Assembly (NCBI GenBank): GCA_016935885.1
Contig: JAFGQA010000217.1
Coordinates: forward strand, 1 to 32,361
Direction: 5' to 3'
Source of the DNA: Phycisphaerae bacterium
GTDB lineage: Bacteria > Planctomycetota > Phycisphaerae > UBA1845 > UTPLA1
DNA: 32,361 nt
A program made the translations under genes and the position numbers. Shown piece after piece: positions 23,021 through 30,613 of this stretch; the first letter of the stretch is position 1, and the number at the start of each line of letters is the position of its first letter. The notes under the pieces were generated by a model. That model saw nothing but the letters and a program-made list of their open reading frames with translations, searched no databases and was not told the DNA's origin.

Positions 23021-24282
23021 CTGGACATCTCCAAATAATCTGGGGCAAGGACCGTCATCGGCTCCTATCTGTCGAGGAGGCGTGGGACAGGATCGCGGCC
23101 GAGGTGACGCCCGTTGGCGTCACGCCCGTATCGCTTGGTGAGGCCACCGGGCGCGTGTTGGCGGGACCTGTAGCCGCGGTGGACGATTCGCCGCCGTTTG
23201 ACAAGGCATTGATGGACGGCTTCGCCGTGCGTTCGGCGGACTGTGCCACGGCGGATGTCGGGCTGAGGGTCCTCGGGTCGGTTCCAGCCGGCGAAGCGCC
23301 GTCGGGCCTGGTGGTCGGTCCCGGTGAGGCGATGCAGATCAACACGGGCGCCCCGGTACCGCCGGGGGCAGATGCCGTGGTCGTCGTGGAGGAAACAACG
23401 CCGTCGTCGGACGTCTCGAGCGTGCGAATCCACAACGCCGTGCGACCGGGGCAGAACATCGCCGGACGGGGCAGTGATTGCCGCGCGGGTGACATCGTGC
23501 TGACGCCCCCGCTACGCATGGAAGCGCCACAGATGGCCGCGGCGGCCTCAGCGGGAGCGCGGTCGGTTGATGTGTACCGCGAGGTCGGCGCGGCCATCGT
23601 CGTCACGGGTGACGAGCTTGTTCCCGTCGGCGAGAACAAGGGGCAGGGACAGATCTTCGAGAGCAACGGGGGGATGCTGGCGGCGCTGCTGCGACAGTTT
23701 GGAGCCGAGCCTTGCCAGCCAACACTGGCCCGAGACACCGTCGGCGAACTGAGAAGCCGTTTCGCGGAGGCGATGACGCAACCGGTGGTCATTGCGGTCG
23801 GCGGCATGTCGATGGGAACGCTAGACCTGGTACCACGGGTGCTCGCTGAACTTGGCGTTCGCTGGCTTCTTCACGGCGTGGCCATCCGCCCCGGCAGACC
23901 CGTGGCCTACGGTCGTGGGCCGGCCGGGCAGCACGTGTTCGGCCTACCGGGCAATCCGGTCAGCGCGTTCGTGTGCGCGTGGTTGTTCGTGCGAATGGTG
24001 ATTGCCGGACTGCACGGTTTTGTACCACAACCGCCACGGCGATGGCGGGCGACTTTGGCGACGGCGTTGAACGCATCGGGCGATCCGCGGCCCGCGTTTC
24101 TGCCGGCGCGCGTCTGGAACGATGCGCAGCAAGGCATGATGGCTGACCCGTGCAAGTGGCGCGGCTCGGCGGACCCGTTCACGCTGGCGGCGGCGAACGC
24201 GCTACTGGTCTGGCAGAAGCCCACAGACACAATCGAAGCGGGCCGCGCTGTGGAGGTCATCCTGACTTCCAAGGAGGCGTAA
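23014..24282 (+). CDS. moeA: Molybdopterin molybdenumtransferase MoeA
   Basis: 422 residues. It inserts molybdate into adenylylated molybdopterin during molybdenum-cofactor synthesis. Family motifs: SPPFDKALMDGFAVR (about 60-74), INTGAPVPPGADAVV (about 109-123), VVTGDELVPVG with GQIFESNGGML, GGMSMGTLD (normally GGVSVGDYD or GGVSVGEAD), RPGRPVAYG and FGLPGNPVSAF. The GTG start with AAGGA closely upstream lies inside the last 15-mer repeat unit, so the ribosome-binding region is repeat-derived. No other molybdenum-cofactor gene or molybdoenzyme is adjacent. The T in place of an acidic residue in the GGMSMGTLD loop is notable, since this loop is part of the metal-insertion site in characterised MoeA. 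Confidence 0.93.
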   Translation: MIAGHLQIIWGKDRHRLLSVEEAWDRIAAEVTPVGVTPVSLGEATGRVLAGPVAAVDDSPPFDKALMDGFAVRSADCATADVGLRVLGSVPAGEAPSGLVVGPGEAMQINTGAPVPPGADAVVVVEETTPSSDVSSVRIHNAVRPGQNIAGRGSDCRAGDIVLTPPLRMEAPQMAAAASAGARSVDVYREVGAAIVVTGDELVPVGENKGQGQIFESNGGMLAALLRQFGAEPCQPTLARDTVGELRSRFAEAMTQPVVIAVGGMSMGTLDLVPRVLAELGVRWLLHGVAIRPGRPVAYGRGPAGQHVFGLPGNPVSAFVCAWLFVRMVIAGLHGFVPQPPRRWRATLATALNASGDPRPAFLPARVWNDAQQGMMADPCKWRGSADPFTLAAANALLVWQKPTDTIEAGRAVEVILTSKEA

Positions 24283-24286
24283 GACT

Positions 24287-24418
24287 GCGGTCATCCTGTT
24301 GGGTTGGTCGGCAGGATCGAAGTATCACGGGCGCCGGTGCCACAGTCATGAGGCGGTCATCCTGTTGCGTTGGTCGGCAGAATCGAAGCACCACTGGCGG
24401 GACGCCGGTGCCACAGTC
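24287..24418 (+). repeat. Two tandem ~62-66-bp direct repeats
   Basis: GCGGTCATCCTGTTG, then GTTGGTCGGCAG and a CGCCGGTGCCACAGTC end, occur at 24287-24347 and again at 24353-24418. The unit's end matches the family-1 interior (GACGCCGGTGCCACAG). They occupy the gap between the convergent moeA and cysK genes and may serve as a 3'-end structure. Confidence 0.75.
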
Positions 24419-24440
24419 TTGGCTGCCGCAGTCCTGGCTG

Positions 24441-25328
24441 TCACAGCAAGGCGGTGCTGAAGTACCGTTCCGCGCGGTCAGGAAGCACTGTCGTGATGTT
24501 GCCGTTGATTGTCTTGGCCAATTGCCGAGCGGCCCACACGTTGGCGCCCGACGAGATACCGACCAGCAGGCCGTTGTTGGCACCGAGTTGTCGAGTCGTC
24601 TGGATCGCGTCTTCATCGGTGACCTCAATGACGTCGTCCACGAGCGAGACGTCGAGGATGGCTGGAATGAAGCCGTCACCGATGCCCTGGATCTGGTGAA
24701 GACCCGGTTCATGACCGAGCAGAGCGGACACGTTCTTGGGCTCGACGGCGACGATCTTGACGTCGGCCCCATGCTCTTTGAGGAACTTACCGACGCCTTG
24801 CAGTGTACCGCCGCTGCCGACTCCGGCCACGAAGCAGGCGATGTCGCCCGTCATCTGCCGCCAAAGCTCGTGGGCCGTCTCCTCATAGTGAACGCGCGGG
24901 TTGTCGGGATTCTCGAATTGCTGAGGCATGAAGACGTGCGGGTCCTCCGCGGCGATCCGCCGGGCGCGCTCGACGGCCCCGGACAGGCCCTCCTTGTCCG
25001 GTGTGAGGACCAGCTCAGCCCCCAGGGCCCGGATAAGCTTCTTGCGCTCCACGCTCATTCCCTCTGGCATGACGATGCGGACGCGGTAGCCCTTCAACCG
25101 TCCTACAAGGGCCACGCCGATCCCCGTGTTCCCGGATGTCGGCTCGACGATCACAGAGTCCGGCTTTAGCCGCCCGTCTCTTTCAGCCCCCTCGAGCATC
25201 GCCAGGGCGACCCGATCTTTAACACTGCCACCAGGGTTTAGAAACTCGGCCTTGGCGAAGATTCTCTCACCATTGAGCCGAAGCACCGGCGTGTTTCCGA
25301 TAAGATCGAGGATGTTGTCGGTGAGCAT
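24441..25328 (-). CDS. cysK: Cysteine synthase (O-acetylserine sulfhydrylase)
   Basis: 295 residues, PLP fold-type II enzyme forming cysteine from O-acetylserine and sulfide. It has IGNTPVLRL at the start, the Schiff-base lysine K37 in NPGGSVKDR, the substrate loop EPTSGNTGIG (about 62-71), PQQFENPDNP (about 134-143), the PLP-phosphate site GVGSGGTLQG and the SSGAN near residue 260. The C-terminus is a little shorter than the usual 305-315 residues. The ATG has AAGG about 8 nt upstream. It lies alone, convergent with moeA, with its own promoter-like site. CysM-type enzymes are an alternative, but the sequence reads as CysK. Confidence 0.93.
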   Translation of the reverse strand: MLTDNILDLIGNTPVLRLNGERIFAKAEFLNPGGSVKDRVALAMLEGAERDGRLKPDSVIVEPTSGNTGIGVALVGRLKGYRVRIVMPEGMSVERKKLIRALGAELVLTPDKEGLSGAVERARRIAAEDPHVFMPQQFENPDNPRVHYEETAHELWRQMTGDIACFVAGVGSGGTLQGVGKFLKEHGADVKIVAVEPKNVSALLGHEPGLHQIQGIGDGFIPAILDVSLVDDVIEVTDEDAIQTTRQLGANNGLLVGISSGANVWAARQLAKTINGNITTVLPDRAERYFSTALL

Positions 25329-25459
25329 GATGACACCTTGGGTCCCTTCGGACGGGCCTTACCCTCCTTAGTCATGGCCATATTGGTTTCAGTAGCGGAT
25401 CTTTCAGGACGTGCGATGTTTCCCTTTCCCCTCGCACCCCCATGCACCCTTACGATGCG

Positions 25460-25488
25460 ATTGTTGCACAGACAACGGCCGTGGTCAA
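25460..25488 (-). promoter_or_regulatory. Candidate promoter of cysK
   Basis: Minus-strand TTGACC (25488-25483), 17-nt spacer, AACAAT (25465-25460), matching 5 of 6 and 4 of 6 consensus positions. The leader would be about 125 nt. No known riboswitch fold was recognised in it. Confidence 0.45.
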
Positions 25489-25797
25489 GTGGCATTCACC
25501 AGGGCAGGCAAAAATGGTGAGCGGTGCCGATATGTGAAATCGCTGTCAAGTGGCTTCTGATTGTCGCTATGGCGCAAAGTGACCAACAGCCGCGTCCAAG
25601 AGGTCCCGACCTTGGTTGGAACGTACACTTGGCGACATTGCCCGCAAATGCGAGGAGCCCAATACGTGTTTGAATTCGGGGGCAACCTTGATTCGATCCC
25701 ATGTCTCGATCAGGTCCATCTTACTGTGGCAATGCTGGGTTCTGGCGACACCAATACATAGCTGCCGTCGCCAATACGCACATCGATCATACACCTA

Positions 25798-25825
25798 TTG
25801 ACATGATCACGAGAGGGCCTATAGT
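25798..25825 (+). promoter_or_regulatory. Strong sigma70-type promoter for the duplicated winged-helix gene
   Basis: Perfect TTGACA (25798-25803), 16-nt spacer, TATAGT (25820-25825, 5 of 6). The leader is about 44 nt and contains CAGGAG before the ATG. It is the best promoter match in the window. Confidence 0.65.
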
Positions 25826-25875
25826 AGCTGCCCGATTACGAAACTGTGACGCCAGTTGACAGGAGACATTGAGTA

Positions 25876-26523
25876 ATGGCTAAGAGAAGAACAAGGCGTG
25901 GCAACGCCGGTCAGAAGGTCCTCAGGGCGTGGGAACAGCACACTCGGCAGTTGCTCGACCATTTGCTGAATGAACGAAAGCAGGCTACGGAAACGCTGGC
26001 ACTGCTCGATCAGCAGATCGGCACGATCAAGACCGTCCTGGGGCAACCGTCGCCGACGAAGCGCCCCTCAAGGCAACCCTCGAAGCGACCACAGAGGCGC
26101 ACCCGTGGCGGGCGGCGTCTGGGCGGAATCTCCGGTGCGGTGCTACAGGCACTGGCTAGCCGCGAGAGCCTCACCGTACCCGAGATCGTGAAGGCGACGG
26201 GGCTGGAGCGCATTCAGGTCTACGCCAGCTTGATGGGTTTGAAGAAGGCCAAGAAGGTGGTGTCCAAGTCACGAGGAAGTTACTCGCTAGCAGGAACGCG
26301 CGCCGGTGGCGCCGTGAGCGAGAAGAGCGCCGTCAAGGGCCGCCGCCGAGGCAACATCACCAACGCGGTACTAAACGCCGTGAGAGCAAGGAAGAACATC
26401 AGCAGGGCCGAGATTGTCAAGGCCACGGGGCTGAAGCTCGGCCAGGTCCAGACAAGCCTGATGAGCCTGAAGAAGGCCAAGAAGGTCACGACCAAGTCGC
26501 GGGGGACCTACTGCCTGGCGTGA
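25876..26523 (+). CDS. Basic protein with two tandem winged-helix-like domains
   Basis: 215 residues, unrecognised as a named family. Very basic N-terminus (MAKRRTRRGNAG), a helical, probably coiled-coil segment (about 17-55), and an R/K/P/S-rich linker (60-82). Two 55-residue copies follow: 85-139 and 161-215. Each has a helix, then EIVKATGL (helix-turn-helix start), a recognition-like helix with SLM-x-LKKAKKV, and a KSRG-x-Y-x-LA hairpin resembling a wing. The copies are identical at 33 of 55 positions. The fold resembles small winged helices that bind DNA (inference). The ATG at 25876 has CAGGAG 10 nt upstream and a strong promoter. It is convergent with the acyltransferase gene. Possible roles: nucleoid protein or regulator. 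Confidence 0.8.
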   Translation: MAKRRTRRGNAGQKVLRAWEQHTRQLLDHLLNERKQATETLALLDQQIGTIKTVLGQPSPTKRPSRQPSKRPQRRTRGGRRLGGISGAVLQALASRESLTVPEIVKATGLERIQVYASLMGLKKAKKVVSKSRGSYSLAGTRAGGAVSEKSAVKGRRRGNITNAVLNAVRARKNISRAEIVKATGLKLGQVQTSLMSLKKAKKVTTKSRGTYCLA

Positions 26524-26602
26524 TCCGAAGCGGCGCCGCCGTCCCGGCGATGGAGTCACGGGCGAGACGCCCATGCCCCAGGATATTCTGAGATCGGCTT
26601 TG

Positions 26603-26643
26603 GTGCTCCGACGCTGCTCATCACTTGAGTGGTGTCGGAGCAC
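26603..26643. terminator. Bidirectional hairpin between convergent genes
   Basis: GTGCTCCGAC (26603-26612) and GTCGGAGCAC (26634-26643) form a perfect 10-bp stem. The 21-nt interior can form a second short stem (ATCACT with AGTGGT). It lies between the ends of the plus-strand winged-helix gene and the minus-strand acyltransferase gene, touching the latter's stop codon. No U-tract, as is common in high-GC genomes. A smaller hairpin (GGGCG-AGA-CGCCC, about 26559-26572) lies just before it. Confidence 0.5.
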
Positions 26644-28046
26644 TAGGCAGGTTCGAGCATTTCCTCTTCAATGCAGTCGACGTATCGTCGGGCAAGTTCG
26701 TCTGACACGGCCGGACAGTTGTATGTAAGTGAGAGGTTCAGCTTGTCCTTGAACCGGCTGAAGACGGGATTCCAGCCTGGCGGCGTGGTCGTCAGGCCGG
26801 CGCCCCATACGTTTGTGACCTTCGCGCCGCCAAACACGCGGAGCGGTCGGTCTATTTCCCCGTAGCAAGAATAGCCGGATGCCAACGGGACAAAGCCCAA
26901 CCGGAGCTTGAGCAGCAGCTTGTACATCGATGCCCGCGAAAGAGACAACATCCACATCATGGCCCACAAGACGGGATCCGCCTGACTGCGAAGGAAGACC
27001 TGAAACTGCCGCTGGATGTCGTCACCCAGCGCGCGTTTGTCGTGGACGTGCTCCTTCCGGCCGCAGAGGGTCGTTGAGATCAGGTAGTTCCCGCAGACGG
27101 GGCGATCCCGCCGGATTCTCCCTTCTTGATCCAGGGTAATCGCACGCATCGGCAGCGAAATCAGATAGGCGTCGGTTTCCACGCCGCACTGCGTGTATAT
27201 CCGATGCAGAGCGCGGATGGTACAGGCGGCAAGGAATCGCGTATACCGCGCGGGGCCAGGCGGGGCCAGTTGTCTCGCATTAGACTGCATGTTCTGAACC
27301 GATTCGCGATTCCAGCAACGGTGCAGCAGTCGGTGTTCGGCGACGGCCGTGTACGACCGAGGATGCAGCAACGTGACGTCTGGATCGGCCTGCGAACGCA
27401 ACTCGGCGAGTCCACGACAAAACAGCCTGAACCGCTGAACGGTAGAACGGCCCGCCAGGACGTCAATTGTCTCGTCATCGGCTCGGAGATCTGTCGGCAG
27501 TCTTTGAGGAGCAAGCTGCGTCGAAGGCGAGTTGTCCCGATCGAACCGGCTGATCTCCGCGAGGAACTGTTGCGCCCCATCAGCGTCCATCAGGAAGTGG
27601 GGCCAGCGAAGACAGAATCGCGTTCGGTTATCCGGTAACGCATACTGATCCAGGCGCACCGACGGACCCGTGGCAACCGCCCACCGGTGCAAACACCGGG
27701 CGTGAATCAAGTCTTGCATGCGGGTCAACGCGTTCTTCTCATTCCGCAGATCGTCATAAGAATGTGCCCTCGCGGCCGCGTGCGGCGCAAACTCCTCGGG
27801 CCTCGCAGGAATCCTCCAATAGGGCTTCCCCATCCCAATCGATATCTTCAGTGGCGCCATGGTCACCGGATGGGCCAACATCGCGCCGGCCAGCGCTTCT
27901 CGAATGCGCTCCGGGGCGATGTCGCCTTCGACGTCTACGAACTTGAATGCAAGATAGCCGCCCTGTGACTTGCTACGCATCAGGCAATGTTGACTGAAGA
28001 CCAGGTAATCACAAGGGTTCAGGAAGATCCGACGAGAACGTTTCAT
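26643..28046 (-). CDS. Condensation/WES-like acyltransferase superfamily protein
   Basis: 467 residues. The region around 146-157 (LRWPHFLMDADGA) aligns with the HHxxxDG active-site motif of CoA-dependent acyltransferases, wax-ester synthases and PapA5-like proteins. The second histidine (H150) and the aspartate four residues later (D154) are present, but the first histidine is proline and G is displaced (DADG). A C-terminal TNVWG-AGL and LNLSLTYNCPAVSDELA match the SNVPG-like and final strand-helix region of that superfamily. This supports acyl transfer to an alcohol or amine, substrate unknown. No carrier protein or other biosynthetic gene is adjacent. The ATG at 28046 lacks a clear SD. An in-frame internal start at residue 23 (MRSK) is possible but would remove the first strand. 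Confidence 0.65.
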   Translation of the reverse strand: MKRSRRIFLNPCDYLVFSQHCLMRSKSQGGYLAFKFVDVEGDIAPERIREALAGAMLAHPVTMAPLKISIGMGKPYWRIPARPEEFAPHAAARAHSYDDLRNEKNALTRMQDLIHARCLHRWAVATGPSVRLDQYALPDNRTRFCLRWPHFLMDADGAQQFLAEISRFDRDNSPSTQLAPQRLPTDLRADDETIDVLAGRSTVQRFRLFCRGLAELRSQADPDVTLLHPRSYTAVAEHRLLHRCWNRESVQNMQSNARQLAPPGPARYTRFLAACTIRALHRIYTQCGVETDAYLISLPMRAITLDQEGRIRRDRPVCGNYLISTTLCGRKEHVHDKRALGDDIQRQFQVFLRSQADPVLWAMMWMLSLSRASMYKLLLKLRLGFVPLASGYSCYGEIDRPLRVFGGAKVTNVWGAGLTTTPPGWNPVFSRFKDKLNLSLTYNCPAVSDELARRYVDCIEEEMLEPA

Positions 28047-28085
28047 CTTCGAATTGCATCACTCAAGGGCCTATCCCGGAACCTC

Positions 28086-28155
28086 CTGTGGCACGGGCCT
28101 CTGGTCCGTGATGAAACACGAGCTTCGACGCCGGTGCCACAGCTTCGGGATGGGC
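28086..28155. repeat. Degenerate family-1-like fragment
   Basis: TGTGGCACGGGCCTCTGGTC near the start and GACGCCGGTGCCACAG near the end recall the family-1 interior, but the terminal repeats are eroded. With the family-2 copy at 28306 it accounts for much of the 434-bp gap between the acyltransferase gene and the 587-residue membrane-protein gene. Confidence 0.5.
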
Positions 28156-28305
28156 TCATTCCCCGGCACGGCACGAGCACTCTCCTGTCTGCACGCAGCC
28201 ATCCAGGTCAGGACCAGTATGCGACGCCGGTCGCGGATTGGCAAGCACACGTGCGGACATGGTTGGGTGTCGGGCCCGTGACACCTCGGGCTGCATTCGA
28301 TTCTG

Positions 28306-28392
28306 AGCACCACGGGCGGCTTGCCCGCCCGTGCGGTCCCTCCGGTAGGCGCATGGAGCATGTGCACTGGCCGGCAAACCGCCAAGTGACAC
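28306..28392 (+). repeat. Family-2 twin-hairpin element, copy 3
   Basis: CACGGGCGG (28311-28319) pairs with CCGCCCGTG (about 28325-28333). After a ~31-nt spacer, CACTGGCCGG pairs with the imperfect CCGCCAAGTG (about 28379-28388). Same order as the copies at 10808 (inverted) and 30374. Confidence 0.65.
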
Positions 28393-28480
28393 ACGCTGAT
28401 CCGTCTCGTAGCAAGCTGAGCTGACGCCTACGCCACTCGCCCGGCGTCCATGGTCTTCCATCGCGCGACCGGACCATTCG

Positions 28481-30244
28481 TCACGGCTCGTCATCGTCAG
28501 GAGCCGGTACTGTCCCGGCGTCGGCGCTGCTGGATTCACCTCGAGCAATGGCCGCAAGGTCGCACGGACTGAAGTGCAAGCGCGGAGAGGTCAGGGGCTC
28601 TTTGAATCGCATAATCAGTGACGTCACCTTGGCATCACCCGAGACGGCTCCAATCTCCACGGTGAAGTCACGCAACTCGAAGATGCATCCCGGCCTGCGC
28701 TTCCAATCCTCGCCCAACATGAGGTCGCACAGCGGCGATTCCAACAGTCCCTTTCCCGAGGAACGGACCACCAAGGTGTGATCATCCCTCCGGTGGATGG
28801 ATGCTTCCGTGCCCGGCGGTGTCAGGTACGCCACGCCCACGTTGCGCCGGCCGGTCATGAATTCCAGGCGGTCGCCTGCGAAGATGAGATCCAGCCCGGA
28901 CCGCGCCTCGGCCACGATCAGCGTGTCTCCGTCCTGGATCGGTGCATCCAGCGACGTGAGGTACGCGCGAACGCACTGCCTGGCTTCCTGCTCGAATCTC
29001 GCCTGCAAGACGGCGGTCCCGATCGCACAACAAAGGCTGATCGCGCCGTTCGCGGCCAGCAGCCAGTGCCGCAGCCAGATTGGCGCAACCGTTGTCGCCC
29101 CTTCGGACGGCACGAGGAGACCGGCCAGAAGGTATGCCCAGCCCACGGTCGCCACACACAGGACGCGAGTCTCGGTGATGGTCGTGAGGCCGATCAACAT
29201 GAACGTCACGGCCCACGCGATGAAGAACACGGCCGTCCGATCACCCCGGACGGATCTAGCGAGGTAACGGACGACGATCGCTGCGGAGGTCAGTCCGACC
29301 GCGGCAACAGCGACGACAGTCGCAGCGCCAGCCTGCAATAGCACGCTGATGGGAAACCCGACGGTCCAGACCGCCAGGTACAGTGGAATCGCGCGCGGCA
29401 CCCGTGCCATGATGGAAACACTGCTAACGCTGTCGTGTCCGCCCAGGCCGAAATACCACGGTCGCGTCGCAACGTAATGCCCCACATAGGCCGCGGCCAC
29501 AACGAGGAGGACGCACGCGATCGCGCCGCGTAACCGCCCTCCGCCGAGGGGGATGCGACGCCGGCGAACGATCATCTCGTGGACGAGGATCACGCCGGCC
29601 AACCCCACCGCCATCTCCTTGGCCAGCAGCGCAAACACAAAGCCGGTCGCGGAGAGGGCGACAAGACGCTTGCGCGGCTGTTCCACGGCGGACCAGTACG
29701 CGCTGGCCGCCACCGTCGTCCCCACCAACACGAGCAGATCGCTTCGATTACAGATGAACGTGACCGGCTGGGTCACCGTCTGGGAAATGCCGAAGAAGAA
29801 TGTCGCGACGCCTGCCCGGACCGGATCGCGGCACGCGATCACGAAAAGGCGGTGGATGCAGAGCATCGCCACGACGAACCATGCCAGGCTGACCAGCCTG
29901 TGCCCGGTCGTGTTCCTTTGGAATGCCAGCATGTCCAGGTAGAACGACCATTCAGAGAGCGGCCGGAACAGGTCGATTCGTTGCGTGGTGGGAGACCACC
30001 ACGGGAAGGTGCCCCGGTCACGCAGTTCCGCCCACTCCTCCTGTGTGGTGGCGAAGCGAAACAGGCCGAGACGTTCCGATTCGCCGCGGATGTAACGCTC
30101 AGCCTTGAGGACCAGGTGAAGATCATCAAAGACGAACGGGCCGGTGACGGTCCAGGCATACAGCAGAAACGGAACACCAAGCCAGAAGACGCGGCGACAG
30201 GCGGCTTCACGGAGCCAGTGAAATGGCACCAGCAGGAGCGACAT
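28481..30244 (-). CDS. Polytopic membrane protein, GT-C-like (putative glycosyltransferase)
   Basis: 587 residues with about ten hydrophobic segments over residues 18-420, then a soluble C-terminal domain of ~165 residues. After the first helix comes the acidic pair FVFDD (D40-D41), the position and form of the catalytic/metal-binding loop of GT-C glycosyltransferases that use polyprenyl-phosphate sugars (inference). No further family signature could be read, and the C-terminal domain is not recognised. The ATG at 30244 has no SD; TATAAT ends 8 nt before it. It is divergent from the similar 544-residue protein, from which it is separated by a family-2 element. It may glycosylate lipids or surface proteins. 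Confidence 0.65.
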   Translation of the reverse strand: MSLLLVPFHWLREAACRRVFWLGVPFLLYAWTVTGPFVFDDLHLVLKAERYIRGESERLGLFRFATTQEEWAELRDRGTFPWWSPTTQRIDLFRPLSEWSFYLDMLAFQRNTTGHRLVSLAWFVVAMLCIHRLFVIACRDPVRAGVATFFFGISQTVTQPVTFICNRSDLLVLVGTTVAASAYWSAVEQPRKRLVALSATGFVFALLAKEMAVGLAGVILVHEMIVRRRRIPLGGGRLRGAIACVLLVVAAAYVGHYVATRPWYFGLGGHDSVSSVSIMARVPRAIPLYLAVWTVGFPISVLLQAGAATVVAVAAVGLTSAAIVVRYLARSVRGDRTAVFFIAWAVTFMLIGLTTITETRVLCVATVGWAYLLAGLLVPSEGATTVAPIWLRHWLLAANGAISLCCAIGTAVLQARFEQEARQCVRAYLTSLDAPIQDGDTLIVAEARSGLDLIFAGDRLEFMTGRRNVGVAYLTPPGTEASIHRRDDHTLVVRSSGKGLLESPLCDLMLGEDWKRRPGCIFELRDFTVEIGAVSGDAKVTSLIMRFKEPLTSPRLHFSPCDLAAIARGESSSADAGTVPAPDDDEP

Positions 30245-30252
30245 GAACGCGG

Positions 30253-30258
30253 ATTATA
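30253..30258 (-). promoter_or_regulatory. Consensus -10 hexamer 8 nt before the GT-C-like start
   Basis: Minus-strand TATAAT at 30258-30253, with 8 nt to the ATG at 30244 and no SD between. This spacing puts the expected transcription start at or next to the start codon (leaderless mRNA). No good -35 box. Confidence 0.4.
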
Positions 30259-30373
30259 GGTGCGCGCGCCCACGTCGTCCCGCGGCACGGGCGAGGACCA
30301 CGCCTGGAGGACGGTCCGCCTTGTGGAAGATCCAAGCGGGACCGCGTAATGCTTGAACAATTGCCAGGCGCGG

Positions 30374-30446
30374 GTGCCACTGGCAGCTTGCTCGCCCGTG
30401 CGTCCATCACGTGTACGGGCACTGGCGGACAAGCCGCCAGTGGCAC
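30374..30446 (+). repeat. Family-2 twin-hairpin element, copy 4
   Basis: GTGCCACTGGCAGCTTGCTC at the left, then CGTCCATCACGTGTACGGGC as at 20701, and ACTGGCGG-ACAAG-CCGCCAGT (30421-30441) at the right. It lies in the 369-bp gap between the two divergent GT-C-like genes; the remainder of that gap carries only the two -10-like hexamers. Confidence 0.75.
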
Positions 30447-30599
30447 GCGCCGCCCATGGCACCCACACTGTTCAAACATCGGCAGAACCGGCTTAGCGGG
30501 GAGGCCCTTGCCCTGAACACTCACGCGGTTCGCCTACTTCCAAGACTCCGCCCGCGGACCGAAGTCTGTAACATCGCTTCCAAAGCAGGTGGAATGGAG

Positions 30600-30605
30600 T
30601 ATATT
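30600..30605 (+). promoter_or_regulatory. -10-like hexamer 8 nt before the GT-C-like start
   Basis: TATATT (5 of 6 matches) at 30600-30605, followed by 8 nt and then the ATG at 30614, with no SD between. Same geometry as at 30253-30258. Confidence 0.35.
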
Positions 30606-30613
30606 GTCCGGCC

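Larger units (their letters stand above)
25329..25875. other. 547-bp divergent intergenic region
   Basis: Between cysK (-) and the duplicated winged-helix gene (+). It contains promoter-like sites for both, at 25460-25488 and 25798-25825. The middle part (about 25500-25790) is richer in AT than the neighbouring genes; its frames are open on both strands for up to 70 codons, but none has an SD site or a recognised motif. GTCCCGACC at about 25604 can form a weak hairpin with GTTGGAAC. Confidence 0.5.

Noticed and set aside
25329..25460. Riboswitch or T-box in the cysK leader
   Set aside because: No recognisable SAM, T-box or other known riboswitch core was seen; the ~125-nt leader length alone is not evidence.
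10955..25620. Shared 14-mer CGACCTTGGTTGGA at 10955-10968 and 25607-25620
   Set aside because: Only the core matches and the flanks differ, so with two copies it may be chance or a decayed repeat.
25485..25801. Overlapping 60-75-codon ORFs between cysK and the winged-helix gene
   Set aside because: No SD, no motif, and several mutually overlapping frames on both strands, which is typical of non-coding sequence.
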